64,000 nt of DNA from Bacteroidales bacterium UBA6267. Its GTDB lineage: Bacteria > Bacteroidota > Bacteroidia > Bacteroidales > UBA1556. Under the pieces are notes generated by a model that saw only the letters and a program-made list of their open reading frames with translations, was not told where the DNA came from and ran no database searches. The stretch is from assembly GCA_002440745.1 (NCBI GenBank), contig DJVB01000068.1, positions 1 through 64,000 on the forward strand, in the 5' to 3' direction. A program made the translations under genes and the position numbers. Within the stretch, counting starts at the first letter, position 1, and each line of letters starts with the position of its first letter. This document shows, piece after piece, positions 45,882 to 55,193 of the stretch.

Positions 45882-46988
45882 ATGAAGTACAGTACAGATA
45901 AAGTATTAGAAACCCTAAATCTCGTCAAGCATCCTGAATCAGGAAAAGGTTTGGTTGAGTTGGGTATGGTTGAAAATCTGACTCTTGAAGGAGCAAAAGT
46001 CAGTTTTGATTTGGTGTCGAAAAGCAGCAAAGACCCATTTACGAAGTCACTAATTAAATCGATTGAAAAAACCCTCAAATTCTATTTAGATGAGAGCATC
46101 GAAGCTGAGGTGACTCCAAAGGTTAAGCAATTTGAAGCGGCTACATTCAAAGCCCCAAATCGTCCTTTGAGTGGAGTTAAAAATATCATCGCCGTTTCCA
46201 GTGGAAAAGGCGGTGTTGGAAAATCAACAGTTGCCGCAAATCTTGCAGTTGCACTGTCACGCACAGGCGCCAAAGTTGGACTCTTAGATGCCGATATTTG
46301 GGGGCCAAGTATTCCTATGATGTTTGGCTTGGAAACTGCCCGTCCGGCTGCTACTGAAGAGAATGGAAAAACAGTGATTCTCCCAATCGAAAAATTTGGC
46401 ATTAAGGTGTTGTCTGTAGGATTTTTCGTTGATCCCAAAAAAGCGCTTATCTGGCGTGGGTCTATGGCTTCCAATGCTTTAGGCCAGCTTATAAACGATG
46501 GTGCATGGGGAAATCTCGATTATGTGGTTTTAGATATGCCTCCCGGAACCGGCGACATCCATTTGACCATAGTTCAAACTTTAGCTGTAACAGGTGTAAT
46601 CATTGTGAGCACACCTCAGAAAGTGGCGCTTGGAGACGCACGCAAAGGTGTTTCGATGTATCAGCAACAAGATATCAATGTGCCTATCTTAGGTTTAGTA
46701 GAAAATATGGCTTATTTTACTCCAGCCGAACTTCCAAACAATAAGTACTATTTGTTTGGAAAAGACGGATGTAAAAACTTAGCTGACGAGCTCAATGTGC
46801 CTCTTTTAGGTCAAATTCCTTTAGTTCAGGGAATTATGGAATCAGGCGATAAAGGTTATCCGATTGCTTTAGATGAAGAAAGTCCAACAGCTAAGGCATT
46901 TGCTGAATTGGCTTCGAAAGCAATCGAGCGTATCGAATGGCGAAATCGTGAGCTTGCTCCAACTCAGAAAGTTATAATGAAGTCTTAA
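45882..46988 (+). CDS. Mrp/ApbC-family Fe-S cluster carrier ATPase
   Basis: 368 residues. An N-terminal MIP18/DUF59 domain (~1-85) is followed by the P-loop ATPase with GKGGVGKST (~110), DADIWGPSIP (~134), and DMPPGTGD (~220). Unlike many Mrp proteins, no CxxC pair follows ENMAYFTPAELPNN; this form appears common in Bacteroidota. Mrp proteins bind and transfer Fe-S clusters to target enzymes. The NifU-like gene 11 bp downstream supports a cluster-assembly role. Confidence 0.93.
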   Translation: MKYSTDKVLETLNLVKHPESGKGLVELGMVENLTLEGAKVSFDLVSKSSKDPFTKSLIKSIEKTLKFYLDESIEAEVTPKVKQFEAATFKAPNRPLSGVKNIIAVSSGKGGVGKSTVAANLAVALSRTGAKVGLLDADIWGPSIPMMFGLETARPAATEENGKTVILPIEKFGIKVLSVGFFVDPKKALIWRGSMASNALGQLINDGAWGNLDYVVLDMPPGTGDIHLTIVQTLAVTGVIIVSTPQKVALGDARKGVSMYQQQDINVPILGLVENMAYFTPAELPNNKYYLFGKDGCKNLADELNVPLLGQIPLVQGIMESGDKGYPIALDEESPTAKAFAELASKAIERIEWRNRELAPTQKVIMKS

Positions 46989-46999
46989 TAATCAATATT

Positions 47000-47254
47000 A
47001 TGGAAAACCGCGAAAGAATCGAAGAAAAAGTAAAAAATGTAATAGCCCAAATCCGTCCTTATCTTGAGGCAGATGGTGGTGATATCAGCTTTGTGAATAT
47101 GACTGAAGATTTTGTAGTAAATGTACAGTTGCATGGTGCCTGTGCAACATGCTCCATGAGTATTCTCACACTAAAGCAAGGTGTCGAAGCCGCCGTCATC
47201 AAAGCTATTCCCGAGATAAAATCGGTGGAGGCAATCAATCTCTACGGATACTGA
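47000..47254 (+). CDS. NifU C-terminal domain Fe-S scaffold protein
   Basis: 84 residues, a single NifU-like C-terminal domain. It begins with VIAQIRPYLEADGGDISFV (~15-33) and carries the cluster-binding CATC (~52-55) before the helix ILTLKQGVEAAV. It probably holds a 4Fe-4S or 2Fe-2S cluster for delivery, and follows the Mrp gene in one transcript. Confidence 0.94.
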   Translation: MENRERIEEKVKNVIAQIRPYLEADGGDISFVNMTEDFVVNVQLHGACATCSMSILTLKQGVEAAVIKAIPEIKSVEAINLYGY

Positions 47255-47267
47255 TAATTCCATTGTT

Positions 47268-48050
47268 TTGGAAATCAGTTTTCAATTGGGTGAATGGATG
47301 AATCACCGACTTAAGAAGAAGTCGGCGCATTCGATTCATTCACCTTTTCTTTTTGATTGGTATCAGATTGTTTATAAAGGAAAACTGCAGGAAGACATTA
47401 TTGCCAATTACCGAAGGTTAAAAAAGGAAATTAAAAACGACCACCAAACACTATTTCATCAGGATTTTGGTGCAGGATCGAAGAAAGTCAAAACTTCAAA
47501 GCCAACCATCTCTCAATTGGCATCAGCCAGTTTGAAGTCGGAAAGCGAAGCTGCGTTGATTGCCCGAACTGCCGATTATTTTCAGGCAAGAAAGATATTG
47601 GAATTCGGGACTTCCTTCGGACTGACAACTGCACTTTTGGCTATGGTGAATCCGGATGCCGAAATCATTACGCTCGAGGGTTCGGAGGCTGTGGCTCAGC
47701 GCGCTTCCATGATTTTCGATCAATTGCCACAACATGGTATCCGTCAGATTATCAGCCAGTTTGATTTGGCAATCGAACAAAAATCATTAGAAGAGTATGG
47801 CCCGTTCGATATGATGATTATAGACGGAAATCATAGAATGAAACCAACACTTCATTATTTCGACTATCTTTTAGATTTTTGTAGCGAAGATGCCGTTTTT
47901 GTTTTCGATGATATTCGTTGGTCAAAAGAGATGCTAAATGCTTGGAAAATAATAAGTTCTCACCCGAGAATTACATTAGCATTAGATATGTTCGGTATGG
48001 GAATAGGTTTTTTAAATCCTGATTTAAGTAAAGAGTATTATTTTATCTAA
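47268..48050 (+). CDS. Class I SAM-dependent methyltransferase
   Basis: 260 residues from a TTG at 47268, or about 250 from the ATG at 47298; the choice is uncertain. The SAM-binding motif I is ILEFGTSFGLTTALLA (~104-119), followed by an acidic strand end IITLEGS (~127), MMIIDGNHR (~183) and FVFDDIRWSKEM (~210). This resembles O-methyltransferase-like folds. The stop codon is 6 bp from that of the convergent LysE gene. The substrate is unknown. Confidence 0.85.
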   Translation: MEISFQLGEWMNHRLKKKSAHSIHSPFLFDWYQIVYKGKLQEDIIANYRRLKKEIKNDHQTLFHQDFGAGSKKVKTSKPTISQLASASLKSESEAALIARTADYFQARKILEFGTSFGLTTALLAMVNPDAEIITLEGSEAVAQRASMIFDQLPQHGIRQIISQFDLAIEQKSLEEYGPFDMMIIDGNHRMKPTLHYFDYLLDFCSEDAVFVFDDIRWSKEMLNAWKIISSHPRITLALDMFGMGIGFLNPDLSKEYYFI

Positions 48051-48056
48051 CTCGAC

Positions 48057-48731
48057 TTATTCCAAGGATTTCATTATGGAATTAAAAAATCCATAATCAA
48101 TTAAGGTCCTGAATATTAAAATTATTCCAAAGACAACTAAGGTAATTCCAAGGATTTTATTAATGATAATCTCTTTTCGTGGGCTGAGAAAATTACGAAT
48201 CATTTTGCCCACATAGCTTTTCAAAATATCGGTGGCAAGAGTAACGGCGAATGTGCCACTGAAGAAAACCACTGTTGATTTTAAAAGCTCCCCTTCAGGT
48301 GCGAGCTTACCCACAATGCCGAGCGCCCCAAACCAGAAAAAGAAAATGAAAGGGTTAGCAATATTTAGAAAAAATCCTTTGGTCAGATAAGTGGTTATTC
48401 GTGGTTCTTTGAGTTCGGCTGCAAATTTTACGTTTCGTCTTTTTAAGATGTCGGGTTTTTTTGCCCAAGAAACAGAGCCAAAAATGATAAGAATTATTCC
48501 ACCAATTAAGCCCACGTAAACCTTGTTTTTCGGGTCGTCAAATAGCGCCGAGCCAATCAGATAGCTTACAATCACTAAAAAAATATCACTAATGAAAATT
48601 CCAATGGATAAAAAAACTCCATAACGAAAACCACGGTTAATTCCTGTTTGAATAACAGCAAAGAAAGCGGGGCCAAGACTTATGGCAACAAACAGACCTA
48701 CAACAATACCATTAATAAACAAATCGAGCAT
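48057..48731 (-). CDS. LysE-family translocator
   Basis: 224 residues with six hydrophobic segments. The family signature is visible near the N-terminus (ISLGPAFFAVIQTGINRGFRYG split around residues 17-38, then GIFISDIFLV) and NIANPFIFFFW (~122-132). LysE/RhtB proteins export amino acids. It is co-directional with lspA, starting 2 bp after its stop codon. Confidence 0.9.
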   Translation of the reverse strand: MLDLFINGIVVGLFVAISLGPAFFAVIQTGINRGFRYGVFLSIGIFISDIFLVIVSYLIGSALFDDPKNKVYVGLIGGIILIIFGSVSWAKKPDILKRRNVKFAAELKEPRITTYLTKGFFLNIANPFIFFFWFGALGIVGKLAPEGELLKSTVVFFSGTFAVTLATDILKSYVGKMIRNFLSPRKEIIINKILGITLVVFGIILIFRTLIDYGFFNSIMKSLE

Positions 48732-48733
48732 AA

Positions 48734-49381
48734 TCAGGGGATATTATCGTGTTCATCCTCTACAACAGGAGTTAATTCTTTTTTTGGTTTAAGATGTTTC
48801 TGAAAAATGATTAGCAATGCAACTCCAATGGAAATCGAAGCATCAGCAATATTGAAAACCGGACGGAAAAATTCAAAATATTTTCCACCCATGATTGGAA
48901 CCCAATCGGGCCAAATTCCAGAAATGATTGGGAAATAAAACATGTCCACCACCTTACCGTGGAGAAAAGTGGCATAGCCTCCATCTGCGGGCAAGAAAGT
49001 AGCTACATCAAATACGTCGCTACGGCTAAATAAGAGTCCGTAAAAAGCCGAGTCAATCATATTCCCCATCGCACCGGCTAAAATCAGGGACATGCTGATA
49101 ATCAGCTTTTTGGGGTATTTGTTTTTTACTAAAGTATATAGATAATACGCAATGCCTGTAATGGCTATCAGGCGGAAAATCGACAAAAACAGTTTTCCAT
49201 ACTCACCTCCAAATGTCCATCCCCAAGCCATTCCTTCATTTTCCACAAAATGCAGATAAAACCAAGTGCCAATCATTGGAATAGAATCGCCAATCTCCAT
49301 GTTAAGTTTTATATACACCTTAAGCATCTGGTCGATAAGAAGGATGAAAAAAACAATTAAACCAACTTTATATAACTTCAT
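48734..49381 (-). CDS. lspA: Lipoprotein signal peptidase
   Basis: 215 residues, longer than the ~165 of E. coli because of extra loop sequence and a charged tail, as is usual in Bacteroidota. Four membrane helices and the two catalytic Asp motifs are seen: AGAMGNMIDSAFYG (~106) and FNIADASISIG (~180). VENEGMAWG replaces the common VxNxGAAF motif. It cleaves signal peptides before the lipidated Cys of lipoproteins, several of which are encoded in this window. Confidence 0.95.
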   Translation of the reverse strand: MKLYKVGLIVFFILLIDQMLKVYIKLNMEIGDSIPMIGTWFYLHFVENEGMAWGWTFGGEYGKLFLSIFRLIAITGIAYYLYTLVKNKYPKKLIISMSLILAGAMGNMIDSAFYGLLFSRSDVFDVATFLPADGGYATFLHGKVVDMFYFPIISGIWPDWVPIMGGKYFEFFRPVFNIADASISIGVALLIIFQKHLKPKKELTPVVEDEHDNIP

Positions 49382-49462
49382 TGTATTGCAATAAAAACCT
49401 GATCAGGCGGATTTTAAGACCGTCCGGCTAACACAGAAAAGTGAATAATTGACGAATTTCAT

Positions 49463-49846
49463 TTATCGAGCGTTCTGTCTCATTTTTGCCTCAATGCTCA
49501 ATGTAGCATGAGGGACCGCTCTCAAACGTTCCTTGCTGATAAGTTTGCCCGTCTCACGGCAAATACCATAAGTTTTGTTGTCGATACGTTCCAAAGCACC
49601 TTCCAAGCTTTTAATAAATTTCACTTGGCGGGTAGCTAACTGGCTGTTTTCTTCCTTACTCATCACATTTTGTCCTTCTTCAAGAAGTTTAAATGTTGGA
49701 GCAGTGTCGTTAGTTGAGTTCTCACCATTATTGGTGAATGCTTCCGTTAGAAGCTCCAAATCGTTTTTGGCCTCTTCTATCTTCTTTAAAATCAACTGTC
49801 TGAACTCCTCGAGTTCCTCGTCAGAGTAGCGCGTCTTGGTATCCAT
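49463..49846 (-). CDS. DksA/TraR-type zinc-finger-like regulator
   Basis: About 127 residues from 49846 (MDTKTRYSDEELEEFRQLI); the upstream ORF extension overlaps ileS. A long coiled-coil N-terminal part is followed by YGICRETGKLISKERLRA (~98-115). Only one Cys of the usual zinc-finger quartet is present, which is common in Bacteroidota members. DksA-like proteins bind RNA polymerase with ppGpp. It lies between ileS and lspA, as in many Bacteroidota genomes. Confidence 0.9.
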   Translation of the reverse strand: MDTKTRYSDEELEEFRQLILKKIEEAKNDLELLTEAFTNNGENSTNDTAPTFKLLEEGQNVMSKEENSQLATRQVKFIKSLEGALERIDNKTYGICRETGKLISKERLRAVPHATLSIEAKMRQNAR

Positions 49847-49874
49847 CACTCTATATTTTACTGGTTTATAAAAA

Positions 49875-52800
49875 TCAAACTTTCGACAATTCAATCTTAA
49901 GATGAATGTTTTCATCTATTTCAACCTCATTGCCATTATTATCTCCAAAGGAAATTTCCGTTGCCAGAGTCTCTGAGCAAATATATTCAAAATAATAGTT
50001 AACAATCGCTTCAATTTTAGTTTGTTTTTCAACAACTATTTTAATCTTATCAACTACGTCAAATTCAAGGTCTTTGCGTAAATTTTGAATCCTATTGATA
50101 AACTCTCTGGCCAATCCTTCATTTATTAATTCATCGGTGAGGGTCACATCTAAAGCCACGGTTAATGAGCCTAAAGTCATTACGGCCCAGCCCGGAATAT
50201 CCTCAGTGATGATTTCTAAATCGCCTTCTGTAAGGCTAATAGCCTGACCATCAATAGTAAGATCTAAGCCTTGATGCTCATAAGCCGAAATTTGCTCTTG
50301 GGTTAAACCGGCAACCGTTTGGGAGATTTTCCCCATCAATTTGCCGTATCGGGGGCCGAGGGTTTTAAAGTTGGGTTTCACTCTTTTCACTAAAATTCCG
50401 GCATCCTCATTCACAAATTCCAACTCTTTCACATTGACTTCAGCCAAAATTATATCGCTTACCAATTGCAATTGTTCTTTCAAATGATTCGTTGTAACGG
50501 GAATCATAATCTTGTTTAGCGGTTGACGCACCCGAATTTTCGCCCTTTTACGCAGCGACAAAACCATAGAGGCATATTTTTGCGACAATTGCATCCGTTC
50601 TTCTAAAGAAGCATCGACAAATTCGGGGTTATATGTCGGAAAATCAGTAAGATGAACTGAAATGGCTTCACATTTTCCGGACACGGTATTCAAATCTTTA
50701 AATAGCCTATCAGCATAGAAAGGAGCAATGGGAGCCATCAGTTGTGATAATGTGGTAAGACATTGATATAATGTCTGATATGCCGAAATTTTATCCTCTG
50801 TGTAATCCCCTTTCCAGAAACGCCGCCTTGATAATCTTACGTACCAATTGCTTAAAAACTCATCAACAAAGTATTGAATTGCACGGCCGGCTTTTGTGGG
50901 CTCGTAAGATTCATAGCTCTCGTCCACAGTTTTTATCAACGAGTTCAATTCCGACAAAATCCAACGATCTAATTCCGGTCTTTTTGCAAATTCGATGTCC
51001 TCTTCTTGATAGTTAAATCCGTCAATATTAGCATATAACGCAAAGAAGGAGTAGGTGTTATAAAGGGTTCCAAAAAACTTCCTTTGCACTTCGGCAATTC
51101 CTTCTTCATCAAATTTCAGATTATCCCATGGTTGTGCATTGGTAATCATATACCATCGCGTTGCATCAGGACCGTATTTCGTCAAAATCTCAAACGGATC
51201 AACAGCATTTCCAAGCCGCTTCGACATTTTGTTTCCATTTTTATCCAAAACCAAACCGTTGGAAACCACATTCTTATAGGCTACATTATCAAAAACCATT
51301 GTGGCAATTGCATGCAGGGTGAAAAACCATCCGCGAGTTTGATCTACACCTTCGGCAATGAAATCCGCAGGAAAATATTGGTCGATTGTTTCTTTGTTTT
51401 CAAATGGATAATGGAATTGCGCATAAGGCATCGAACCTGAGTCGAACCAAACATCAATCAGGTCTGACTCGCGATACATCGGCTGACCGGATTTGCTAAC
51501 CAAAACAATTTTATCGACATAAGGCCGGTGAAAATCAAAGGTTTTATAATTTTCATCCGACATATCTTGGGGGTTGAAGTTAGCTAACGGGTTTGACTCC
51601 ATCAAACCGGCAGTAACACTTTTTTCGATAGCTTCTTTGAGTTCGGCAGCCGAACCTATGCAAATAAGTTCTTTCCGGTCGGCAGTTGCCCAAACCGGAA
51701 GAGGAATTCCCCAAAACCGCGAACGGCTTAAATTCCAGTCCACTAAGTTTTCTAACCAGTTGCCAAATCGTCCTTCCCCTGTTGCTTTGGGTTTCCAATT
51801 GATGGTTTTATTCAAATCCATCATTCTCGATTTGAAAGCCGTTGTTTTGATAAACCAAGAATCTAATGGGTAATAGAGTACCGGTTTATCTGTGCGCCAA
51901 CAATGTGGGTAATTATGTACGTGCTTTTCGACCTTGAAGGCTTTATTGGTTTTTTTCAACATAACCGTCAAATCCAAATCTAAGCTTGCATCTTTTTCTG
52001 TAAGTGATTCGTCGTAAGCGTTTTTCACATAACGTCCTGCATATTCGGCGTAGAAATCAGCATTTACAAAACCTGCAACAAAGTCGGTATCAAGGTCTTC
52101 GATGCGATAGAAACGGCCTTGCAGATCGACCATTGGGCGGCGTTCGCCTTCGGTATCGAGCAAAATAAGAGGCACTATGCCGGCAGCTTTGGCAGCACGG
52201 TCGTCGTCGGCTCCAAATGTGGGTGCAATATGCACTATTCCTGTTCCGTCTTCCGTGGTAACAAAATCGCCTCCAATCACTCTAAAGGCATCGCCCATGG
52301 GTTTCACAAAGTCAATTAGTTGCTGATAGCGAATATCGATTATATCTTCACCGCTATATTCGGCAAGGAAACGCCAAGGAAGTTTTTTGTCGCCAACCTG
52401 ATATTCTTCGGTCAAATCACGGTTTTCTTCAGAGAAATAATTTTTGACTAAATCAGAAGCTAAAATAACTACTATTCTTTGACCGGTATAGGGATTAAAA
52501 GTGGCGATTTGCGAGTATTTTATTTTTCGACCAACTGCAAGAGCAGTGTTAGAAGGAAGAGTCCAAGGAGTAGTGGTCCAAGCTAAAAAGAAGACAGGGT
52601 CGCTAATTTTGCGGAATAAAAACTCCGAATTATTATCTCGAATCACTTCAAATTGAGCTACAACCGTTTGATCTTTCACGTCTTTATAGCAACCGGGTTG
52701 GTTGAGTTCGTGCGTGGAAAGTCCGGTGCCGGCAGCAGGAGAATAGGGTTGAATGGTGTAGCCTTTATAAAGCAATTGCTTGTCGTACAGTTGTTTAAGT

Positions 52801-53285
52801 AAATACCATACAGACTCAATATATTTATTGTCGAAGGTGATATAGGGATGATCTAAATCGACCCAATAGCCCATTTTAACAGTTAAATCGTCCCAAAGGT
52901 TTTTATATTTCATCACTTCTTTCCTGCAAGCTAAGTTATACTCTTCCACAGAGATTTTCTTGCCAATGTCTTCTTTAGTGATTCCTAAGGTTTTCTCCAC
53001 TCCAATTTCCACGGGCAGACCGTGCGTATCCCATCCTCCTTTGCGATCGACTCGAAAGCCCTTTAAGGTTTTATATCTGCAAAATAAATCTTTGATAGCT
53101 CTGGCCATCACGTGATGAATGCCGGGTACGCCGTTGGCACTTGGTGGACCTTCGTAAAAAATGTAAGGTTTATGTTCTTTGCGGTTTTCGAGAGATTTAT
53201 CAAAAACCGACTCGCTCTGCCAAAAACTTAAGATTTCTTCCGTTATTTCAGGAAGATTCAGATTTTTGTAACTTTTGTAATTCAT
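49875..53285 (-). CDS. ileS: Isoleucyl-tRNA synthetase
   Basis: About 1136 residues from the ATG at 53285. Class I signatures are the HIGH-like GVPGIHHVMAR (~55) and NKMSKRLGN (~685). The editing domain has WTTTPWTLPSN (~245). The length, well above the ~940 of the E. coli enzyme, and the absence of a Cys-rich C-terminal zinc region fit the IleS type 2 (eukaryote-like) form, in which natural mupirocin resistance is common; that is inferred. First gene of an ileS - dksA-like - lspA - lysE unit on the minus strand. Confidence 0.96.
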   Translation of the reverse strand: MNYKSYKNLNLPEITEEILSFWQSESVFDKSLENRKEHKPYIFYEGPPSANGVPGIHHVMARAIKDLFCRYKTLKGFRVDRKGGWDTHGLPVEIGVEKTLGITKEDIGKKISVEEYNLACRKEVMKYKNLWDDLTVKMGYWVDLDHPYITFDNKYIESVWYLLKQLYDKQLLYKGYTIQPYSPAAGTGLSTHELNQPGCYKDVKDQTVVAQFEVIRDNNSEFLFRKISDPVFFLAWTTTPWTLPSNTALAVGRKIKYSQIATFNPYTGQRIVVILASDLVKNYFSEENRDLTEEYQVGDKKLPWRFLAEYSGEDIIDIRYQQLIDFVKPMGDAFRVIGGDFVTTEDGTGIVHIAPTFGADDDRAAKAAGIVPLILLDTEGERRPMVDLQGRFYRIEDLDTDFVAGFVNADFYAEYAGRYVKNAYDESLTEKDASLDLDLTVMLKKTNKAFKVEKHVHNYPHCWRTDKPVLYYPLDSWFIKTTAFKSRMMDLNKTINWKPKATGEGRFGNWLENLVDWNLSRSRFWGIPLPVWATADRKELICIGSAAELKEAIEKSVTAGLMESNPLANFNPQDMSDENYKTFDFHRPYVDKIVLVSKSGQPMYRESDLIDVWFDSGSMPYAQFHYPFENKETIDQYFPADFIAEGVDQTRGWFFTLHAIATMVFDNVAYKNVVSNGLVLDKNGNKMSKRLGNAVDPFEILTKYGPDATRWYMITNAQPWDNLKFDEEGIAEVQRKFFGTLYNTYSFFALYANIDGFNYQEEDIEFAKRPELDRWILSELNSLIKTVDESYESYEPTKAGRAIQYFVDEFLSNWYVRLSRRRFWKGDYTEDKISAYQTLYQCLTTLSQLMAPIAPFYADRLFKDLNTVSGKCEAISVHLTDFPTYNPEFVDASLEERMQLSQKYASMVLSLRKRAKIRVRQPLNKIMIPVTTNHLKEQLQLVSDIILAEVNVKELEFVNEDAGILVKRVKPNFKTLGPRYGKLMGKISQTVAGLTQEQISAYEHQGLDLTIDGQAISLTEGDLEIITEDIPGWAVMTLGSLTVALDVTLTDELINEGLAREFINRIQNLRKDLEFDVVDKIKIVVEKQTKIEAIVNYYFEYICSETLATEISFGDNNGNEVEIDENIHLKIELSKV

Positions 53286-53809
53286 ATACAACTGTCTTGA
53301 TGTCAGCCAATTAAGGCAAAATAAACAAAATAATTAAATCGCTTCCAACAAATGACTTTTGGTAAACATTTTCACTTGATTGGTTCAATTTTATGATGAT
53401 TTGAAACTTCAAAAATTCATGGTAATTCTTGAGGTGAAATTCTTTTTCAAGCAATTATAGAATTGCACTGAAATGCCCCATGAGTCCATAGTTGCAACAG
53501 AAAAGTGGTTGCAACAGAAGAGCGAAATTTTTGAAGATTTCATAATTAAAAAGCCCTCATTAGGGGCTATTTAAAGAGAGGCAAAAATAAAACAAATTGC
53601 ATTGCGCAAAACCAATAAATTTAGAGGATTAAGTAGGATGCGATTTAAAAATTGAGTATCGAAATGGGAGTATTGAAATTATTTTAAAAGAAAGAGCATT
53701 TTAAACAATAAACCTTAAATTATCAAGTAATTAGTTTGTATCCAGCATTTTAGAATTGATTAGTCACATAAAGTTTCCAAATAAAAATTTTATATCTTGA
53801 AGAATATCA
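53286..53809. other. AT-rich intergenic region, no gene seen
   Basis: About 520 bp between ileS and the DUF4143 ATPase, both on the minus strand. It contains the terminator at 53548-53572 and otherwise only simple AT-rich sequence. A short direct repeat, GTTGCAACAGAA, occurs twice near 53490-53520. Confidence 0.6.
53548..53572 (-). terminator. Probable terminator of the DUF4143 ATPase gene
   Basis: On the minus strand AGCCCC, CTAATGA-like loop and GGGCT form a stem of five pairs, followed by TTTTTAATTA. It lies about 240 bp after the ATPase stop codon. Confidence 0.6.
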
Positions 53810-54928
53810 TTAAACAAATTCTAAATAGTTGCTCGGATTGATTACTTTAAACACATGGTTCGGATAGGCATTTGCAAAAGTGGATGTGATTTTCGGGGAT
53901 TTTGATTTATTCCATTTGAATTCGTAGGCAAAAATTACCCCGTCAATTTCTTCGATATAATCAATTTCTTGTTGTTGAGTCGTGCGCCAAAAATATGTGT
54001 TAGCATACACACCTTGATAGTTGTTTCTTTTTTTTCGTTCAGCAATCAGGTAGTTTTCCCAGAGAATTCCAATATCATTGCGATTATCAGCAATCTGAAA
54101 ATTGTTAATAAGGCTATTACGGATTCCATTATCATAAAAATATATTTTTCTGGACGATTTAAGCTCATTTCGCAAATTGCGACTAAAGCTTTGTAACTTA
54201 AAAACAACAAATACTTTTTCCAATAAGTCAATATATGTTTCGACAGTTTTACTATCCAAACCAATTAAATTTCCTATCTCATTATACGAAACCTGTGACC
54301 CCACTTGAAAGGCTAAAGCTTGTAAAAGTTTTGTCAGTTTGTCAGGTTTTTTAATAGCATTAAACATCAACAAATCTTTATAAAGATAACTATCTATTAA
54401 AGTGTGTAATCGTTCCAAAATAAAATCTTCTGCATTTACAATTTCAGGATAGAAACCATAGACCAGCCGGTGTTTCAATAATCTGTTTTCGACCATTCTG
54501 CTGTTATGATTAATCATTTCTTGAGTTGACAAGGGGAATAATTGTAATTCGAATTTTCTCCCAGTCAACGACTCATTCAGGCTGTTTTTAAGCTCAAATG
54601 ATGAAGATCCTGTTGCAATAATTTGAATCTCAGGATAATGGTCAAATATTAACTTTAAACCAATTCCTATATTTTCGATTTTTTGGGCTTCGTCAATGAC
54701 TACTATTTTAGGATTGCCTATAAAATATTTGAGGTGGGTAGCTGTTTGGTTTTTAAAGATTTCTTGCACGTCCAGATTATCTCCATTAAGCCAGAGGACA
54801 TTATCATAATCTTGCATCATTTTCTTTAGCAATGTGGTTTTTCCAACTTGCCTTGCGCCATATAAAACGATTATTTTTTGTTTAAATAATCTCTCTGAAA
54901 TGACCTTTTGCAGTATTCTTTCTATCAT
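53810..54928 (-). CDS. ATP-binding protein with AAA_14 and DUF4143 domains
   Basis: About 372 residues from the ATG at 54928. An earlier ATG at 54952 overlaps the -7 box, so it would not be in the transcript. Walker A is LYGARQVGKTTLLKK (~19-33), Walker B IVVIDEAQKI (~76), then IIATGSSSFEL with sensor 1. The C-terminal DUF4143 region includes VSYNEIGNLIGLDSKTVETY (winged-helix part, ~210-230) and a nuclease-like YFWRTTQQQEIDYIEE (~318-333). These ATPases are common, often recently transferred, and of unknown function. It stands alone behind a duplicated operator-like promoter. Confidence 0.9.
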   Translation of the reverse strand: MIERILQKVISERLFKQKIIVLYGARQVGKTTLLKKMMQDYDNVLWLNGDNLDVQEIFKNQTATHLKYFIGNPKIVVIDEAQKIENIGIGLKLIFDHYPEIQIIATGSSSFELKNSLNESLTGRKFELQLFPLSTQEMINHNSRMVENRLLKHRLVYGFYPEIVNAEDFILERLHTLIDSYLYKDLLMFNAIKKPDKLTKLLQALAFQVGSQVSYNEIGNLIGLDSKTVETYIDLLEKVFVVFKLQSFSRNLRNELKSSRKIYFYDNGIRNSLINNFQIADNRNDIGILWENYLIAERKKRNNYQGVYANTYFWRTTQQQEIDYIEEIDGVIFAYEFKWNKSKSPKITSTFANAYPNHVFKVINPSNYLEFV

Positions 54929-54949
54929 AAATCTAAGCTTATTATCTTG

Positions 54950-54982
54950 CAAAAGTATAATATTTTCGGAATTGATTCCAAA
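54950..54982 (-). promoter_or_regulatory. Consensus promoter of the DUF4143 ATPase gene
   Basis: Read on the minus strand, TTTG (54979-54982), a 21-bp spacer and TACTTTTG (54950-54957). The palindrome GGAATCAATTCC lies within the spacer, touching the -33 box. A repressor bound there would block RNA polymerase. Confidence 0.8.
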
Positions 54983-55014
54983 TTTATTATAATATTTTCG
55001 GAATTGATTCCAAA
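54956..55014. repeat. Two identical 27-bp repeats carrying an operator-like palindrome
   Basis: Copies at 54956-54982 and 54988-55014 are identical, 32 bp apart, which is close to three helical turns. Each contains GGAAT-TG-ATTCC within TTTTCGGAATTGATTCCAAA. Confidence 0.85.
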
Positions 55015-55193
55015 AATACCGCTTTTATGTATTTAATGAAAAGTTTATAACCTTATTTTTCTTCAACATTCAAGAGTTTTAAAGCCGGTTTTATCAAAGC
55101 AAAATGTCAAATTTATCTATTAAAAATGGAACCCTTACCGAGGTAAAGAATGCAATAAAATTTAAGGATTAAATATCACGAAATTAGTAAGTT

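Noticed and set aside
54953..55193. A second gene upstream of the DUF4143 ATPase, as in a toxin-antitoxin pair
   Set aside because: No ORF of convincing length or start exists in this AT-rich gap on either strand.
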